A stretch of DNA of 64,000 bases from Trifolium pratense (lineage: Eukaryota; Streptophyta; Magnoliopsida; Fabales; Fabaceae): assembly GCF_020283565.1 (NCBI RefSeq), contig NC_060060.1:61551257-61615256 (forward strand). The letters run 5' to 3'. A program made the position numbers and the translations under genes. The notes under the pieces were generated by a model. That model saw only the letters and a list, made by a program, of their open reading frames with translations, made no database searches and was not told where the DNA came from. Below are positions 45,520 to 55,592 of this stretch, one piece after another. Within the stretch, counting starts at the first letter, position 1, and each line of letters begins with the position of its first letter.

Positions 45520-46144
45520 AAGTTGTTGTTTGTATGCTTTAACATGGTGAGTATTGTGGTTAGCTTTGATTAACTTTAACACTAACACTACTTGTTTTAA
45601 TATATTGTTCTGGTTTCTGTGTTGGTGTTCCCCTGCTACTGCTCTTTTTGTTTTATCTTGCTGTTGTTGTTGTAGCTTTCTTGTCTCCCTGTTTTTGCTA
45701 GGTGGGTAGAGTTGTGTTGGCCTGTGTTTCCATCGTGTCTGTATCTACCCAGCCTTATTGTTGTTCTTTTTCTTGTAACTTCTTAAGCACTTCTTGTGCT
45801 TTTGGTTCTTATATATATATATTTAGCTTTTAAAAAAAAAACTTGTTTTAATATTGCTTTAAATAACATTACTAATGACCTTAATGTGAACAAAACAAGC
45901 AGGTGTGTCTATTTGAGAGAGCTTGAAGAATGAAGATGGAGTGCTTGTGTTTGAATTTTGCTTGAAAGTTGGAAGAACTTAATTTTAGTTTAGTTGTAAT
46001 TTAATTTCTTGAAAGACTATTTTGTAATTTTAAATTCCCTTGTAATTTTAAACCTATGTTTTTGCTAAGTCATTGACAATATGTTTAAATTCCATTGTTT
46101 TTGCTTAAATTTACCTTGTTTTGCTTAAATTTGCAAAGTAGTAC
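45520..46144 (+). other. hAT 3' region, no coding seen
   Basis: T-rich sequence with tatatatatat (45811 onward) and an A-run near 45832, ending in the subterminal repeats. No further reading frame. Confidence 0.5.
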
Positions 46145-46310
46145 AAAATGCGTTGTGGGTTTGGGTTTGGGTGTAAAAAACCCGAACCCAATGGGTGTGG
46201 GCGTGGGTGTGGTTTTGCCACCCGAACAGGTTTGGGTTTGGGTTTGGGTTTGGGTGTTGATTTCGGGTGTGGGTTTGGTATTACTCAAACCCGCACCCGT
46301 GGGCGCCCGT
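46145..46310. repeat. hAT right subterminal GGGTTTG repeats
   Basis: tttgggtttgggtttggg and gggtgtgggt repeats mirror the left subterminal region. Confidence 0.7.
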
Positions 46311-46321
46311 TGCCATCCCTA

Positions 46322-46336
46322 GGTATGATCGCACCT
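46322..46336 (-). pseudogene. 5S rRNA, copy 81, 5' portion
   Basis: Gene nt 1-15, starting with the second target copy ggtatgat. Confidence 0.93.
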
Positions 46337-46506
46337 GGTATATAATACGGTTTAATTGTATATATGTCTTCCATCTTTCAGGCCAAATTTTGGAGAAATC
46401 CGAGAAAGTAGACTAAAACACGATATTTTTCATTAATCTCGCAAAAAATTGAAGGATAAAATTTATAACACGGTGAAAACTAAACGAAATAAAAAAATCA
46501 AAAAAA

Positions 46507-46625
46507 GAGGTGCAACACAAGGACTTCCCAGGAGGTCACCCATCCTAGTACTACTCTCGCCCAAGCACGCTTAACTGCGGAGTTCTGATGGGATCCGGTG
46601 CATTAGTGCTGGTATGATCGCATCA
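46507..46625 (-). rRNA. 5S rRNA, copy 82 (class T)
   Basis: actgcgg. gcatcatatat upstream, like copy 78. Confidence 0.94.
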
Positions 46626-46792
46626 TATATATAATACGGTTTAATTGTATATATGTCTTCCATCTTTCAGGCCAAATTTTGGAGAAATTCGAGAAAGTAG
46701 ACTAAAACACGATATTTTTCATTAAACTCGCCAAAAATTGAAGGATAAAATTTATAACACGGTGAAAACTAAATAAAAAAAAATCGAAAAAA

Positions 46793-46911
46793 GAGGTGCA
46801 ACACAAGGACTTCCCAGGAGGTCACCCATCCTAGTACTACTCTCGCCCAAGCACGCTTAACTGCGGAGTTCTGATGGGATCCGGTGCATTAGTGCTGGTA
46901 TGATCACACCA
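46793..46911 (-). rRNA. 5S rRNA, copy 83 (class A)
   Basis: gatcacacca, like copy 79. Last copy before the array ends. Confidence 0.9.
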
Positions 46912-47310
46912 GATATATAATACGGTTTAATTGTATATATGTCTTCCATCTTTCAGGCCAAATTTTGGAGAAATCCGACTTGGTTTATTTTCTTAAAGAA
47001 AATGATAGAGAATGTTCATAACATGTTTAATATACTTTTATCATGTAGTATGAATGATTTTGTGGGTTAAAATTGGAAATTTGTAGATGTTTGATCAAGA
47101 ACTTTGTGGTTTATGAGTTTTTGATTAAAAATGACAAATCATTACTTTTTCGATGCATTTGATGTAGATCTGAGAATCTATTCGTCCTTTTATGTTTATA
47201 TATGTGTTATGTACATTAAGATAAAACTTATTTGGGATTTATAACATGAAAAATGTGATTTTTGGGTGATTTGGTGTGAAAAATACGAAGTTTGAACATT
47301 GCTGTCAGAA

Positions 47311-47490
47311 GGCCCTCGCTAGGTCCTCTCTCAGCGAACAGGTAGCGACCGTTGCTGTCCTGAGGCCCTCGCTAGGTCCTCTCTCAGCGAACAGGTAGCG
47401 ACCAGCTCGCTGTCGCTCGCCAGGAGCTGTCCTTGCACTGCCTATGCTCGCCAGCCGTCGCTAGGCCGTCGCTAAGCGACCAGTACTGTG
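47311..47490 (+). repeat. Tandem 53-bp duplication within the TCGCT/AGCGA module
   Basis: ggccctcgctaggtcctctc...gtagcgacc occurs at 47311 and again at 47364, followed by CTCGCTGTCGCTCGCC and GTCGCTAAGCGAC motifs. Confidence 0.75.
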
Positions 47491-47695
47491 CAGAACATGT
47501 TTTGTTGATGTTTTAAAGTGCAATTAGGCATTTGTAACATGGATTTAAGGTATCCTAACATGCAATTAAGTATTTATAACCATGATTGATTGCTTGTTGA
47601 TGAATAATGATTTGTTGATGAATTGTTGATTATATTTGTGGAATATAATTGTTGTTGATTGTGTTGATGATGTTTGTTAAAATGTCAAAGAAGTA

Positions 47696-47815
47696 TATTA
47701 AGGTGTTAACCAACTTAATAAAGAAGGATATTAGAATTATATTATTCTAATAAAGAAGGATATTAAGGTATAGTGTTATCTTAATAAAGAAGTAAGGTTG
47801 GATAGTGTTCCATAT
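47696..47815 (+). repeat. Tandem hairpin array in LTR fragment
   Basis: Stems TATTAAG/CTTAATA (47696-47720), TATTAGAAT/ATTCTAATA (47729-47752), TATTAAG/CTTAATA (47761-47786) and TTGGA/TCCA (about 47798-47812), with the linker AAAGAAGGA. Confidence 0.75.
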
Positions 47816-48180
47816 TAGTAAATGAAGAGCTTAATGCTAATTAAAAGGATATTAGAATATGCATGAATTGTGATGAAGTGTTTAAGTATCATTTACTTAC
47901 ACTTGTATATTTTTGAGTATGTTATCTAACTCTCTTTTATGTGTTATGTGCTGGACCGTTGGGGGTCCAGATTCACAGGTTTCGTGTTTTTCGATGTCGA
48001 GTCATCGGTGAAGCTCCGCTCTGATTGTGACACGGGAAAGGGGGTTGTATATAGTATATAGAGTCATTCATGACTCATGTATTTAGAAAAAGATTTAATA
48101 AAGGTAGAATTACTTAAATAATGGGTTTGGGTGTTACACTAGCCTTCTCCTCACCTAGTGTCCCGACAGTAAACACCGCC

Positions 48181-49277
48181 TCATCTTTCTCCTTGATCAG
48201 CTGGGAGATTTGCTCGCCTCTGAGCAACGACGTTCTCTTTGAGTTTGGCCTCAGAAGCAACATAACTTTCCTTCACCTTGGACAGTTTATCTTCATACTC
48301 CCTCTTCAACCTCTCCACCTCACTCTCTTGGGATTCCTTCAAACTTTTGGTATCCCCCTCCAGCTTAGCCTTTGTCTCGGAATATCTTTTCTCAATAATA
48401 GCTAAGTTGTCATCCACCGCCTTCATTTTGTTTTTGGCATCCAAAACCTCTTGTTCCTGGCGGCATGACAGCAGATAATTAAGAAGAGTACCCTTAACCT
48501 CGTACTCCAAAGACTTCTTCCTTAACTCTTCTGCTGAGGTGTTGGTGAAACGTGTCATATCTCCCACCATAGTAACTCCCCTTGAGATAAACTCGAGAGG
48601 ATCAAAGGAATCCCAAGAGAGTGGCGAAGCACTAGCGTCCGTCAGGACTTGTGATGGAGGAGGCTGAGAGGTACTGGTGCTAGTAGTGGCGTGACCTTTT
48701 CCTTTGTCGACGCCCCCAACAGCTTGGGATGTTTCCTTAGTTTTTTGCTTCTTTGGAGGGGGCTGGATAATGCCTTCAGCAGAAGATCTCTCTTTACCAA
48801 GAATTTGAATGCCGATCCGTGCATCATGCTTCTTTTTGCATCGCCCCTCTTTGGTGACAACCTCCTCAATTTGTAGCTGTGCCAGGGGGTCAGCAACAGG
48901 AGTATCAGATTTGGCTCTTTGTTGGCGAGCCTTAACCAAGAACGCCAATCTTTCAGCAGGCGAAACGGTCCTCATTCTTTCTGCAATACAAGGGGGAGAG
49001 AAACTGTTAAAGAGGTGAAATTCAAGCAAAGCAAAATCAAAAGTAAAGCAAGAACTTTTTACTTACGCAAATATTCTTCCAAGGCATTACTATCACCTTC
49101 ATATTTAATTATTTCGATGGTATCCATGAGGGCGTGAGAGTCAAGAAAACTCACAGTCTCCCTCTCAAACTCACTAAGCTTCTCAAGAATGGTTCCCTTT
49201 ATAAGTCTAGGATTATCAGTCTAGTAGAAGGGAAACAAGGGCTCATCAATCTCATCATACATCAAGTCTGGAGTTGC
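48181..49277 (-). pseudogene. Two-exon retroelement ORF with coiled coil, broken by a stop
   Basis: Exon B (48980-48181) reads MRTVSPAERLAFLVKARQQ, then a basic Pro/Ser-rich region (PPPKKQKTKE) and a long charged coiled coil (KMKAVDDNLAIIEKRYSETK and following, to the stop at 48181). Exon A (to 49067) ends at a GTAAGT donor (49061-49066) and includes EPLFPFY, then an in-frame TAG where a Trp is expected, then TDNPRLIKG and ILEKLSEFERET. The 86-bp intron ends TTGTATTGCAG. The FPFYWTDNP-like stretch plus C-terminal coiled coil is typical of gag-like or gypsy-type transposon ORFs in plant genomes. Exact family not recognised. Not a host gene, in my view. Confidence 0.55.
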
Positions 49278-50138
49278 TAACCGCAACGAACCCGAAAGAA
49301 GGAATTTTTAAATTTTTTAAAGTTAGAGGCGTACAAGCTAAAAAGACCACAGTTAGGTTGGCTGTTAATGGAGACAAAGGAGTTGAGTTTTAAGCTCTTT
49401 ATTTGATAAAATGAGAAGAAAACCCCAATAGAAGTGATGAGAGTCGCGGAGCGGTTGGAACAAAACAAGAGTTGCGATGATAGAGGTGGTGGAAAGACGC
49501 CACAATCGGGATGGAAAAATCCGATTGATAAGTCATGAGGACGCCACAACCGGCTATGGAGGCTCCGGTCGATAAGTGATGAGAGTCGCGGAGCGGTTGG
49601 AACAAAACAAGAGTTGTGATGATAAAGGTGGTGGAAAGACGCCACAATCGGGATGGAAAAATCCGATTGATAAGTCGTGAGAACGCCACAACCGACTATG
49701 GAGGCTCCGGTCGATAAGTCAAAGATTAGCGCCACGGCGAGCCGATAAGCTAAAAATCACGGTTCAAAGAACCAAAGAGAATAAATCTCATATTTTTACT
49801 CAATCCAAAATCTTTTTTAGCAAGAGTTACATGCCTCCTATATATAGGAATGACTTATGATGATGTAATAAGCAAAAAGTAACTCCTAAGAAAACAAAAG
49901 GATTTCAGCCACTAACTATCATGATAGTGGGCCTGAATTATTACAAGGAAAATGCAAAATAAAAGAAGAGATAGTGGTGCTCTTTGATTGCTTGGTGCAC
50001 CACTTTCATATGCCTAGTGGAGGAGCTCTTCATTTTCCACTATCACATGCTTCGATGATAATCTTCAACTTTGGTTCTTTTTATTCCATGACCGAAATAA
50101 TTCTTCTTGTTAAGGGATAGAATTTTAGGATCACATCA
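49278..50138 (-). repeat. Probable 3' LTR of a Gypsy-type element (left boundary uncertain)
   Basis: The minus strand begins TGATGTGATCCTAAAATTC at 50138, directly after a purine tract (GAAGAGGGAGGGAA, 50139 onward). A CTATATATAGGAGG promoter-like motif lies near 49850. The left end could not be fixed. Confidence 0.5.
49432..49725 (-). repeat. 147-bp tandem duplication
   Basis: agtgatgagagtcgcggagc through ggaggctccggtcgata occurs twice (about 49432 and 49579), with only a few differences. Confidence 0.85.
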
Positions 50139-50526
50139 TTCCCTCCCTCTTCAAGAGAATTCGACCTCGAATTTGTAGCTTGATAACCTCCTGGGTCAAA
50201 AATAAATCTATAGAATCCATGATATGTAAGAACTTCTACTTTAGAGAACTTTCCATTTTAATTAGCAAAAAGTGTGTGCTTTTCTTTCCATTGCTTTCTC
50301 TCAAATGTGGAATTTCTCTTTTCTTTGATAACTTCTCTTTGAGATAATGAATCAAACATAACTTCAAGAGCACAAGAAGCAAAAGAAACATTATCAATAG
50401 GAATTGTGGCATTTTCAGTAGTTACAAAAACACTCTCAACTTCTTTTTCAATAATTTCATCTTCTACCACTTTGTTCCATTCATCATAAAAAAATGAAAT
50501 GTTAGAGCATGGAATAATATTAAAAG
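50139..50526 (-). pseudogene. Gypsy-type internal 3' remnant
   Basis: Upstream of the purine tract, a minus-strand open stretch (50551-50258) reads SFVYDEWN-like and FERKQWKEKHTLF segments. Unrecognised. It may be a degenerate 3' ORF. It is cut at 50527 by the next LTR. Confidence 0.35.
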
Positions 50527-52537
50527 TGTAACGCCCCAATATATTATACATACATTTTATTGATTTGTTATTTGATTAATAAAATCTATATAAGTAATTA
50601 TTTTATATTCCATTTTCTTATTTTATTTTTTGATGTGATAATATTTATTATAATTATTGCTTCACTAATTTATAAGTTTTGGAAATTAATTAGCACTAGT
50701 TTTAGGGATGATGATAAATCCATTTGACCAAGCCAAAATTGGAAGCCCTGCCAATATATTATCCACGTGAAACATGATAGAGATGAATGCATGCATAATT
50801 GACCATGATTAGATTATATTTAAATATTAATTATTAATTATTAATCTTTTATTCAATGCTATTTAAATGAATTGGTCTTAGTCAAACACATTCATTTCCT
50901 CTTAATGTGAAATTGATTGCACAAAATGATGAGTAGTTGTCATTTTTATAATGCTACGTTTTGAAGGAGATTATAGCAAGTACCTCTCTCCCTTTTGCTT
51001 GTTTATACGTACACCTCTTCTTTCCTTTCACAAATTCATATTCATTCTTTTACTTACTAGTTTATATATCTCCCCCGCAAACAAAGAAAAATTGGTACGT
51101 AAATGTCAAACTCTCCCTTCACGAAACAAAACCAAACTCATGCAAAGCTAGTTCCCTTCATCATTTCAAGTTATCATCAAGTTTTATTCTTAACCTCATT
51201 CTTTCCGAATTCAATTCATAGCTGCAATCATAGAATCACGTTCTCTCCTTCGTCTACCGTCGGATTGTCGAATCGAACTTTGGAGCGTGAGTTATCGCAT
51301 GTGCAATGTAAATGCAAATTTAAGCTAGTATAGTGATTGGAAGAAAGCACACGAGGTAAGGGCTTTTTCCCCATAAACTCATGCTACGTAGGATTATGTT
51401 GTGAAATAATATTAGAACTTTTGCCACTTAAAATGAACCAATGGAATCAGCCTTATAAAAAGTAAATAAATAATTTCGTGTGTCGGTTGTACATATAAGC
51501 TTGTGATAATTGAATTGATGGATATGTGCTTATGTTTGCAAATTAATCTTCAGTTCATATATGCCATGTGTATTGTGTTTGGTAGTTGCTAATTATACAA
51601 TTACTTGTTGAAATTAAGAATTGGAATATATAAATAAGTAGTTACAAATCTGAGTGATTTATTGTTGTTTCGGTGAAATCGGCCTTGCTAAGAAAGTGGA
51701 GTATCATGCATCATATATGATGTGTATAGCAGAGTATATTTAGGTAGCCTGTGTGGCTGGTTTACTTTTAGCCTGTGTGGCTGGTTTTACTTTTAGCCTG
51801 TGTGGCTGGTTTACTTTTAGCCTGTGTGGCTGGTTCTCTCATTGGTATGAGATTTATTATCCGGATCATTAGTATTTCATATAGTGTTGTCTTAGTCACA
51901 TTGCATTGCATATAGAAAGGGAGAAAAAAAATACAATAGTAAATAATTATTACAATTATAATAAAAGCAAAGAAAAAGAAAAAGGAAGAAAAGAAAAAGT
52001 ATAGTTAGTCCATGGTAAAGCGGTGATCGTTGCTTCCTCGTCTTTCATTTGATTTTGCCGTACAATTTGTAATATGTGTAATTATATTGCCTTGTCTATT
52101 ACTGCCATTCAACAATAAGATGATACCTATGTTTGTATATGTGACTCTTATCACCCAAAAGTTTTTATAATAAATTAATAATTATATTTTCGATAAGGTG
52201 AAGTGTTTTGTTATTATTTTATAACATTTTCTTGTGGTGAGTATGATTCAATGTGGACCAGGAAATTGACCCTTACAACCAACATTTTAGGTACTCAAGG
52301 AGAAAGCCATGATTGAATGTGATGCTTGAAGCGCGTATGAACGGGAAAAATTGGGTTTTTGTAATAATTGAGAATTTTATGTAATAAATAATTTTTAATT
52401 AAGTTTATATTTCTATGAATTCTATTTCAATTATCTTTAGAATTATTTTATTTAAAAAAAAAAGAAGAAGTAGCCGCACGTTTTCAAACTAAGTAAAATT
52501 CTAACTAATATCTTGGATAAAAATCCGGGATGTTACA
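50527..52537 (+). repeat. LTR1 of tandem element, 2,011 bp
   Basis: Complete. Left flank is taaaag. Contains four AGCC-tgtgt-GGCT hairpin units (51746-51831). Confidence 0.92.
51746..51831 (+). repeat. Tandem AGCC-tgtgt-GGCT hairpins in LTR1
   Basis: Four units with ggtttacttt linkers, followed by CTCAT-tggt-ATGAG (about 51837-51850). Same architecture as the hairpin arrays in the other LTR families. Confidence 0.75.
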
Positions 52538-52539
52538 TT

Positions 52540-52551
52540 TGGTATCAGAGC
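52540..52551 (+). other. Primer binding site 1, initiator tRNA-Met type
   Basis: TGGTATCAGAGC two bases after the LTR1 end. Confidence 0.92.
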
Positions 52552-53024
52552 AATAATCCTCGGACAAATATTTTTGGGGTGGGAGCGATTGTGTATAACG
52601 AATGTCTTGATTGATGTGTGACTATGTGTTTGTGCTTGTTATTCTTGGTGTTTCTTAGTGTGATTTTCGTAAGATGATTATTGTACGATCTTTTTAAAAC
52701 AAATGAATTTGTAAATGTTAGAAACTATGCTTCCAGTTGTGCAATACCATTTGTTTTTTTTAAAACAATATTTTCTTTTGAGGAGTATCTGATTATATTT
52801 CTATCATACTAGTATTTTATTTTATCTATATTGGACTATTTTACTTAAATTATCCATAAATGAATTTATCTTTGCAAATCATTTTGCCACTTATGTTTTT
52901 TATCTTTGTTGGACATCAGAGTGCGCAGCGAACACTTCTTCATTTTTAAACACTCTTGTCGACGTATAAAAAGAGTACCTTACATAAACAATTTTGGAAA
53001 TTTTACCTCAAAAATTTTTATTTT

Positions 53025-53062
53025 CTAGTTTCGAGGACGAAACTCTTTTAAGGGGGTAATAA
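53025..53062 (+). other. Polypurine tract, first internal region
   Basis: TCTTTTAAGGGGGTAATAA just before LTR2. The second copy is at 55555-55592. Confidence 0.85.
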
Positions 53063-55065
53063 TGTAACACCCCAATATTTTATACATACATTTTATTGAT
53101 TTGTTATTTGATTAATAAAATCTATATAAGTAATTATTTTATATTCCATTTTCTTATTTTATTTTTTGATGTGATAATATTTGTTTTAATTATTGCTTCA
53201 CTAATTTATAAGTTTTGGAAATTAATTAGCACTAGTTTTAGGATGATGATAAATCCATTTGACCAAGCCAAAATTGGAAGCCCTGCCAATATATTATCCA
53301 CGTGAAACATGATTGACCATGATTAGATTATATTTAAATATTAATTATTAATTATTAATCTTTTATTCAATGCTATTTAAATGAATTGGTCTTAGTCAAA
53401 CACATTCATTTCCTCTTAATGTGAAATTGATTGAACAAAATGATGAGTAGTTGTCATTTTTATAATGCTACGTTTTGAAGGAGATTATAGCAAGTACCTC
53501 TCTCCCTTTTGCTTGTTTATACGTACACCTCTTCTTTCCTTTCACAAATTCATATTCATTCTTTTACTTACTAGTTTATATATCTCCCCCGCAAACAAAG
53601 AAAAATTGGTACGTAAATGTCAAACTCTCCCTTCACGAAACAAAACCAAACTCATGCAAAGCTAGTTCCCTTCATCATTTCAAGTTATCATCAAGTTTTA
53701 TTCTTAACCTCATTCTTTCCGAATTCAATTCATAGCTGCAATCATAGAATCACGTTCTCTCCTTCGTCTACCGTCGGATTGTCGAATCGATCTTTGGAGC
53801 GTGAGTTATCGCATGTGCAATGTAAATGCAAATTTAAGCTAGTATAGTGATTGGAAGAAAGCACACGAGGTAAGGGCTTTTTCCCCATAAACTCATGCTA
53901 CGTAGGATTATGTTGTGAAATAATATTAGAACTTTTGCCACTTAAAATGAACCAATGGAATCAGCCTTATAAAAAGTAAATAAATAATTTCGTGCGTCGG
54001 TTGTACATATAAGCTTGTGATAATTGAATTGATGGATATGTGCTTATGTTTGCAAATTAATCTTCAGTTCATATATGCCATGTGTATTGTGTTTGGTAGT
54101 TGCTAATTATACAATTACTTGTTGAAATTAAGAATTGGAATATATAAATAAGTAGTTACAAATCAGAGTGATTTATTGTTGTTTCGGTGAAATCGGCCTT
54201 GCTAAGAAAGTGGAGTATCATGCATCATATATGATGTGTATAGCAGAGTATATTTAGGTAGCCTGTGTGGCTGGTTTACTTTTAGCCTGTGTGGCTGGTT
54301 TTACTTTTAGCCTGTGTGGCTTGAGCCTGTGTGGCTAGTTTACTTTTAGCCTGTGTGGCTGGTTCTCTCATTGGTATGAGATTTATTATCCGGATCATTA
54401 GTATTTCATATAGTGTTGTCTTAGTCACATTGCATTGCATATAGAAAGGGAGAAAAAAAATACAATAGTAAATAATTATTACAATTATAATAAAAGCAAA
54501 GAAAAAGAAAAAGGAAGAAAAGAAAAAGTATAGTTAGTCCATGGTAAAGCGGTGATCGTTGCTTCCTCGTCTTTCATTTGATTTTGCCGTACAATTTGTA
54601 ATATGTGTAATTATATTGCCTTGTCTATTACTGCCATTCAACAATAAGATGATACCTATGTTTGTATATGTGACTCTTATCACCCAAAAGTTTTTATAAT
54701 AAATTAATAATTATATTTTCGATAAGGTGAAGTGTTTTGTTATTATTTTATAACATTTTCTTGTGGTGAGTATGATTCAATGTGGACCAGGAAATTGACC
54801 CTTACAACCAACATTTTAGGTACTCAAGGAGAAAGCCATGATTGAATGTGATGCTTGAAGCGCGTATGAACGGGAAAAATTGGGTTTTTGTAATAATTGA
54901 GAATTTTATGTAATAAATAATTTTTAATTAAGTTTATATTTCTATGAATTCTATTTCAATTATCTTTAGAATTATTTTATTTAAAAAAAAAGAAGAAGTA
55001 GCCGCACGTTTTCAAACTAAGTAAAATTCTAACTAATATCTTGGATAAAAATCCGGGATGTTACA
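53063..55065 (+). repeat. LTR2 of tandem element, 2,003 bp
   Basis: Complete. Five AGCC-tgtgt-GGCT-type units (54260-54365), one with an altered flank. Confidence 0.92.
54260..54365 (+). repeat. Tandem AGCC-tgtgt-GGCT hairpins in LTR2
   Basis: About five units, one rearranged (ggcttgagcc), so copy number differs between LTR1 and LTR2. Confidence 0.75.
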
Positions 55066-55067
55066 TT

Positions 55068-55079
55068 TGGTATCAGAGC
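55068..55079 (+). other. Primer binding site 2, initiator tRNA-Met type
   Basis: TGGTATCAGAGC two bases after the LTR2 end. Confidence 0.92.
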
Positions 55080-55592
55080 AATAATCCTCGGACAAATATT
55101 TTTGGGGTGGGAGCGATTGTGTATAACGAATGTCTTGATTGATGTGTGACTATGTGTTTGTGCTTGTTATTCTTGGTGTTTCTTAGTGTGATTTTCGTAA
55201 GATGATTATTGTACGATCTTTTTAAAACAAATGAATTTGTAAATGTTAGAAACTATGCTTCCAGTTGTGCAATACCATTTGTTTTTTTTAAAACAATATT
55301 TTCTTTTGAGGAGTATCTGATTATATTTCTATCATACTAGTATTTTATTTTATCTATATTGGACTATTTTACTTAAATTATCCATAAATGAATTTATCTT
55401 TGCAAATCATTTTGCCACTTATGTTTTTTATCTTTGTTGGACGTCAGAGTGCGCAGCGAACACTTCTTCATTTTTAAACACTCTTGTCGACGTATAAAAA
55501 AAGAGTACCTTACATAAACAATTTTGGAAATTTTACCTCAAAAATTTTTATTTTCTAGTTTCGAGGACGAAACTCTTTTAAGGGGGTAATAA

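Larger units (their letters stand above)
42168..46321 (+). mobile_element. hAT transposon, apparently complete, inserted in a 5S gene
   Basis: Terminal inverted repeats TAGGGATGGCA and TGCCATCCCTA, with an 8-bp duplication ggtatgat on both sides (42160-42167 and 46322-46329), are diagnostic of hAT. Subterminal regions are built from CCCAAAC/GGGTTTG repeats in opposite orientation. The transposase gene inside is open across four exons, so the element may be autonomous. Confidence 0.95.
46322..46978 (-). repeat. 5S rDNA array, right end block
   Basis: Holds the 5' end of copy 81, copies 82 and 83 and a partial spacer. The spacer stops after ggagaaatccga at 46978, where LTR sequence begins. Copies 82-83 share private changes with 78-79 (ctcgcc preceded by attaaa, a shortened aaataaaaaaaaatcg spacer, gatcacacca), so the two pairs derive from one block duplication. 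Confidence 0.95.
46979..48138 (+). repeat. LTR fragment (3' 1,160 bp) at the right edge of the 5S array
   Basis: It ends ATGGGTTTGGGTGTTACA, the 3' end of the LTR family at 5555 and 59988, in plus orientation. Its start (cttggtttattttc at 46979) is internal to the LTR and joined to broken 5S spacer. No PBS follows, so it is a 3' LTR or solo-LTR remnant. It contains the CTCGCTAGG/AGCGA module (47311-47490) and the hairpin array (47696-47810). Confidence 0.8.

Noticed and set aside
46220..46260. Interstitial telomere repeat
   Set aside because: The unit is TTTGGG, not the plant TTTAGGG, and it is a symmetric subterminal part of the hAT element.
46095..46345. Gly/Val-rich and Pro/Thr-rich open frames at the hAT ends
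   Set aside because: They are translations of the GGGTTTG subterminal repeats.
13745..46978. CRISPR-like array of regular repeats
   Set aside because: The 289-bp period and plant 5S gene content identify 5S rDNA.
49277..49735. 152-residue open frame on the minus strand
   Set aside because: It is the 147-bp tandem duplication read through twice (147 is a multiple of 3). No domain, and another frame is equally open.
50951..51333. Overlapping open frames of 66-86 residues repeated in the three LTRs (also 53465 and 55995)
   Set aside because: They recur because the LTR recurs. Frames overlap, show no domain, and one ends differently in LTR3. Chance openness in a CT-rich LTR.
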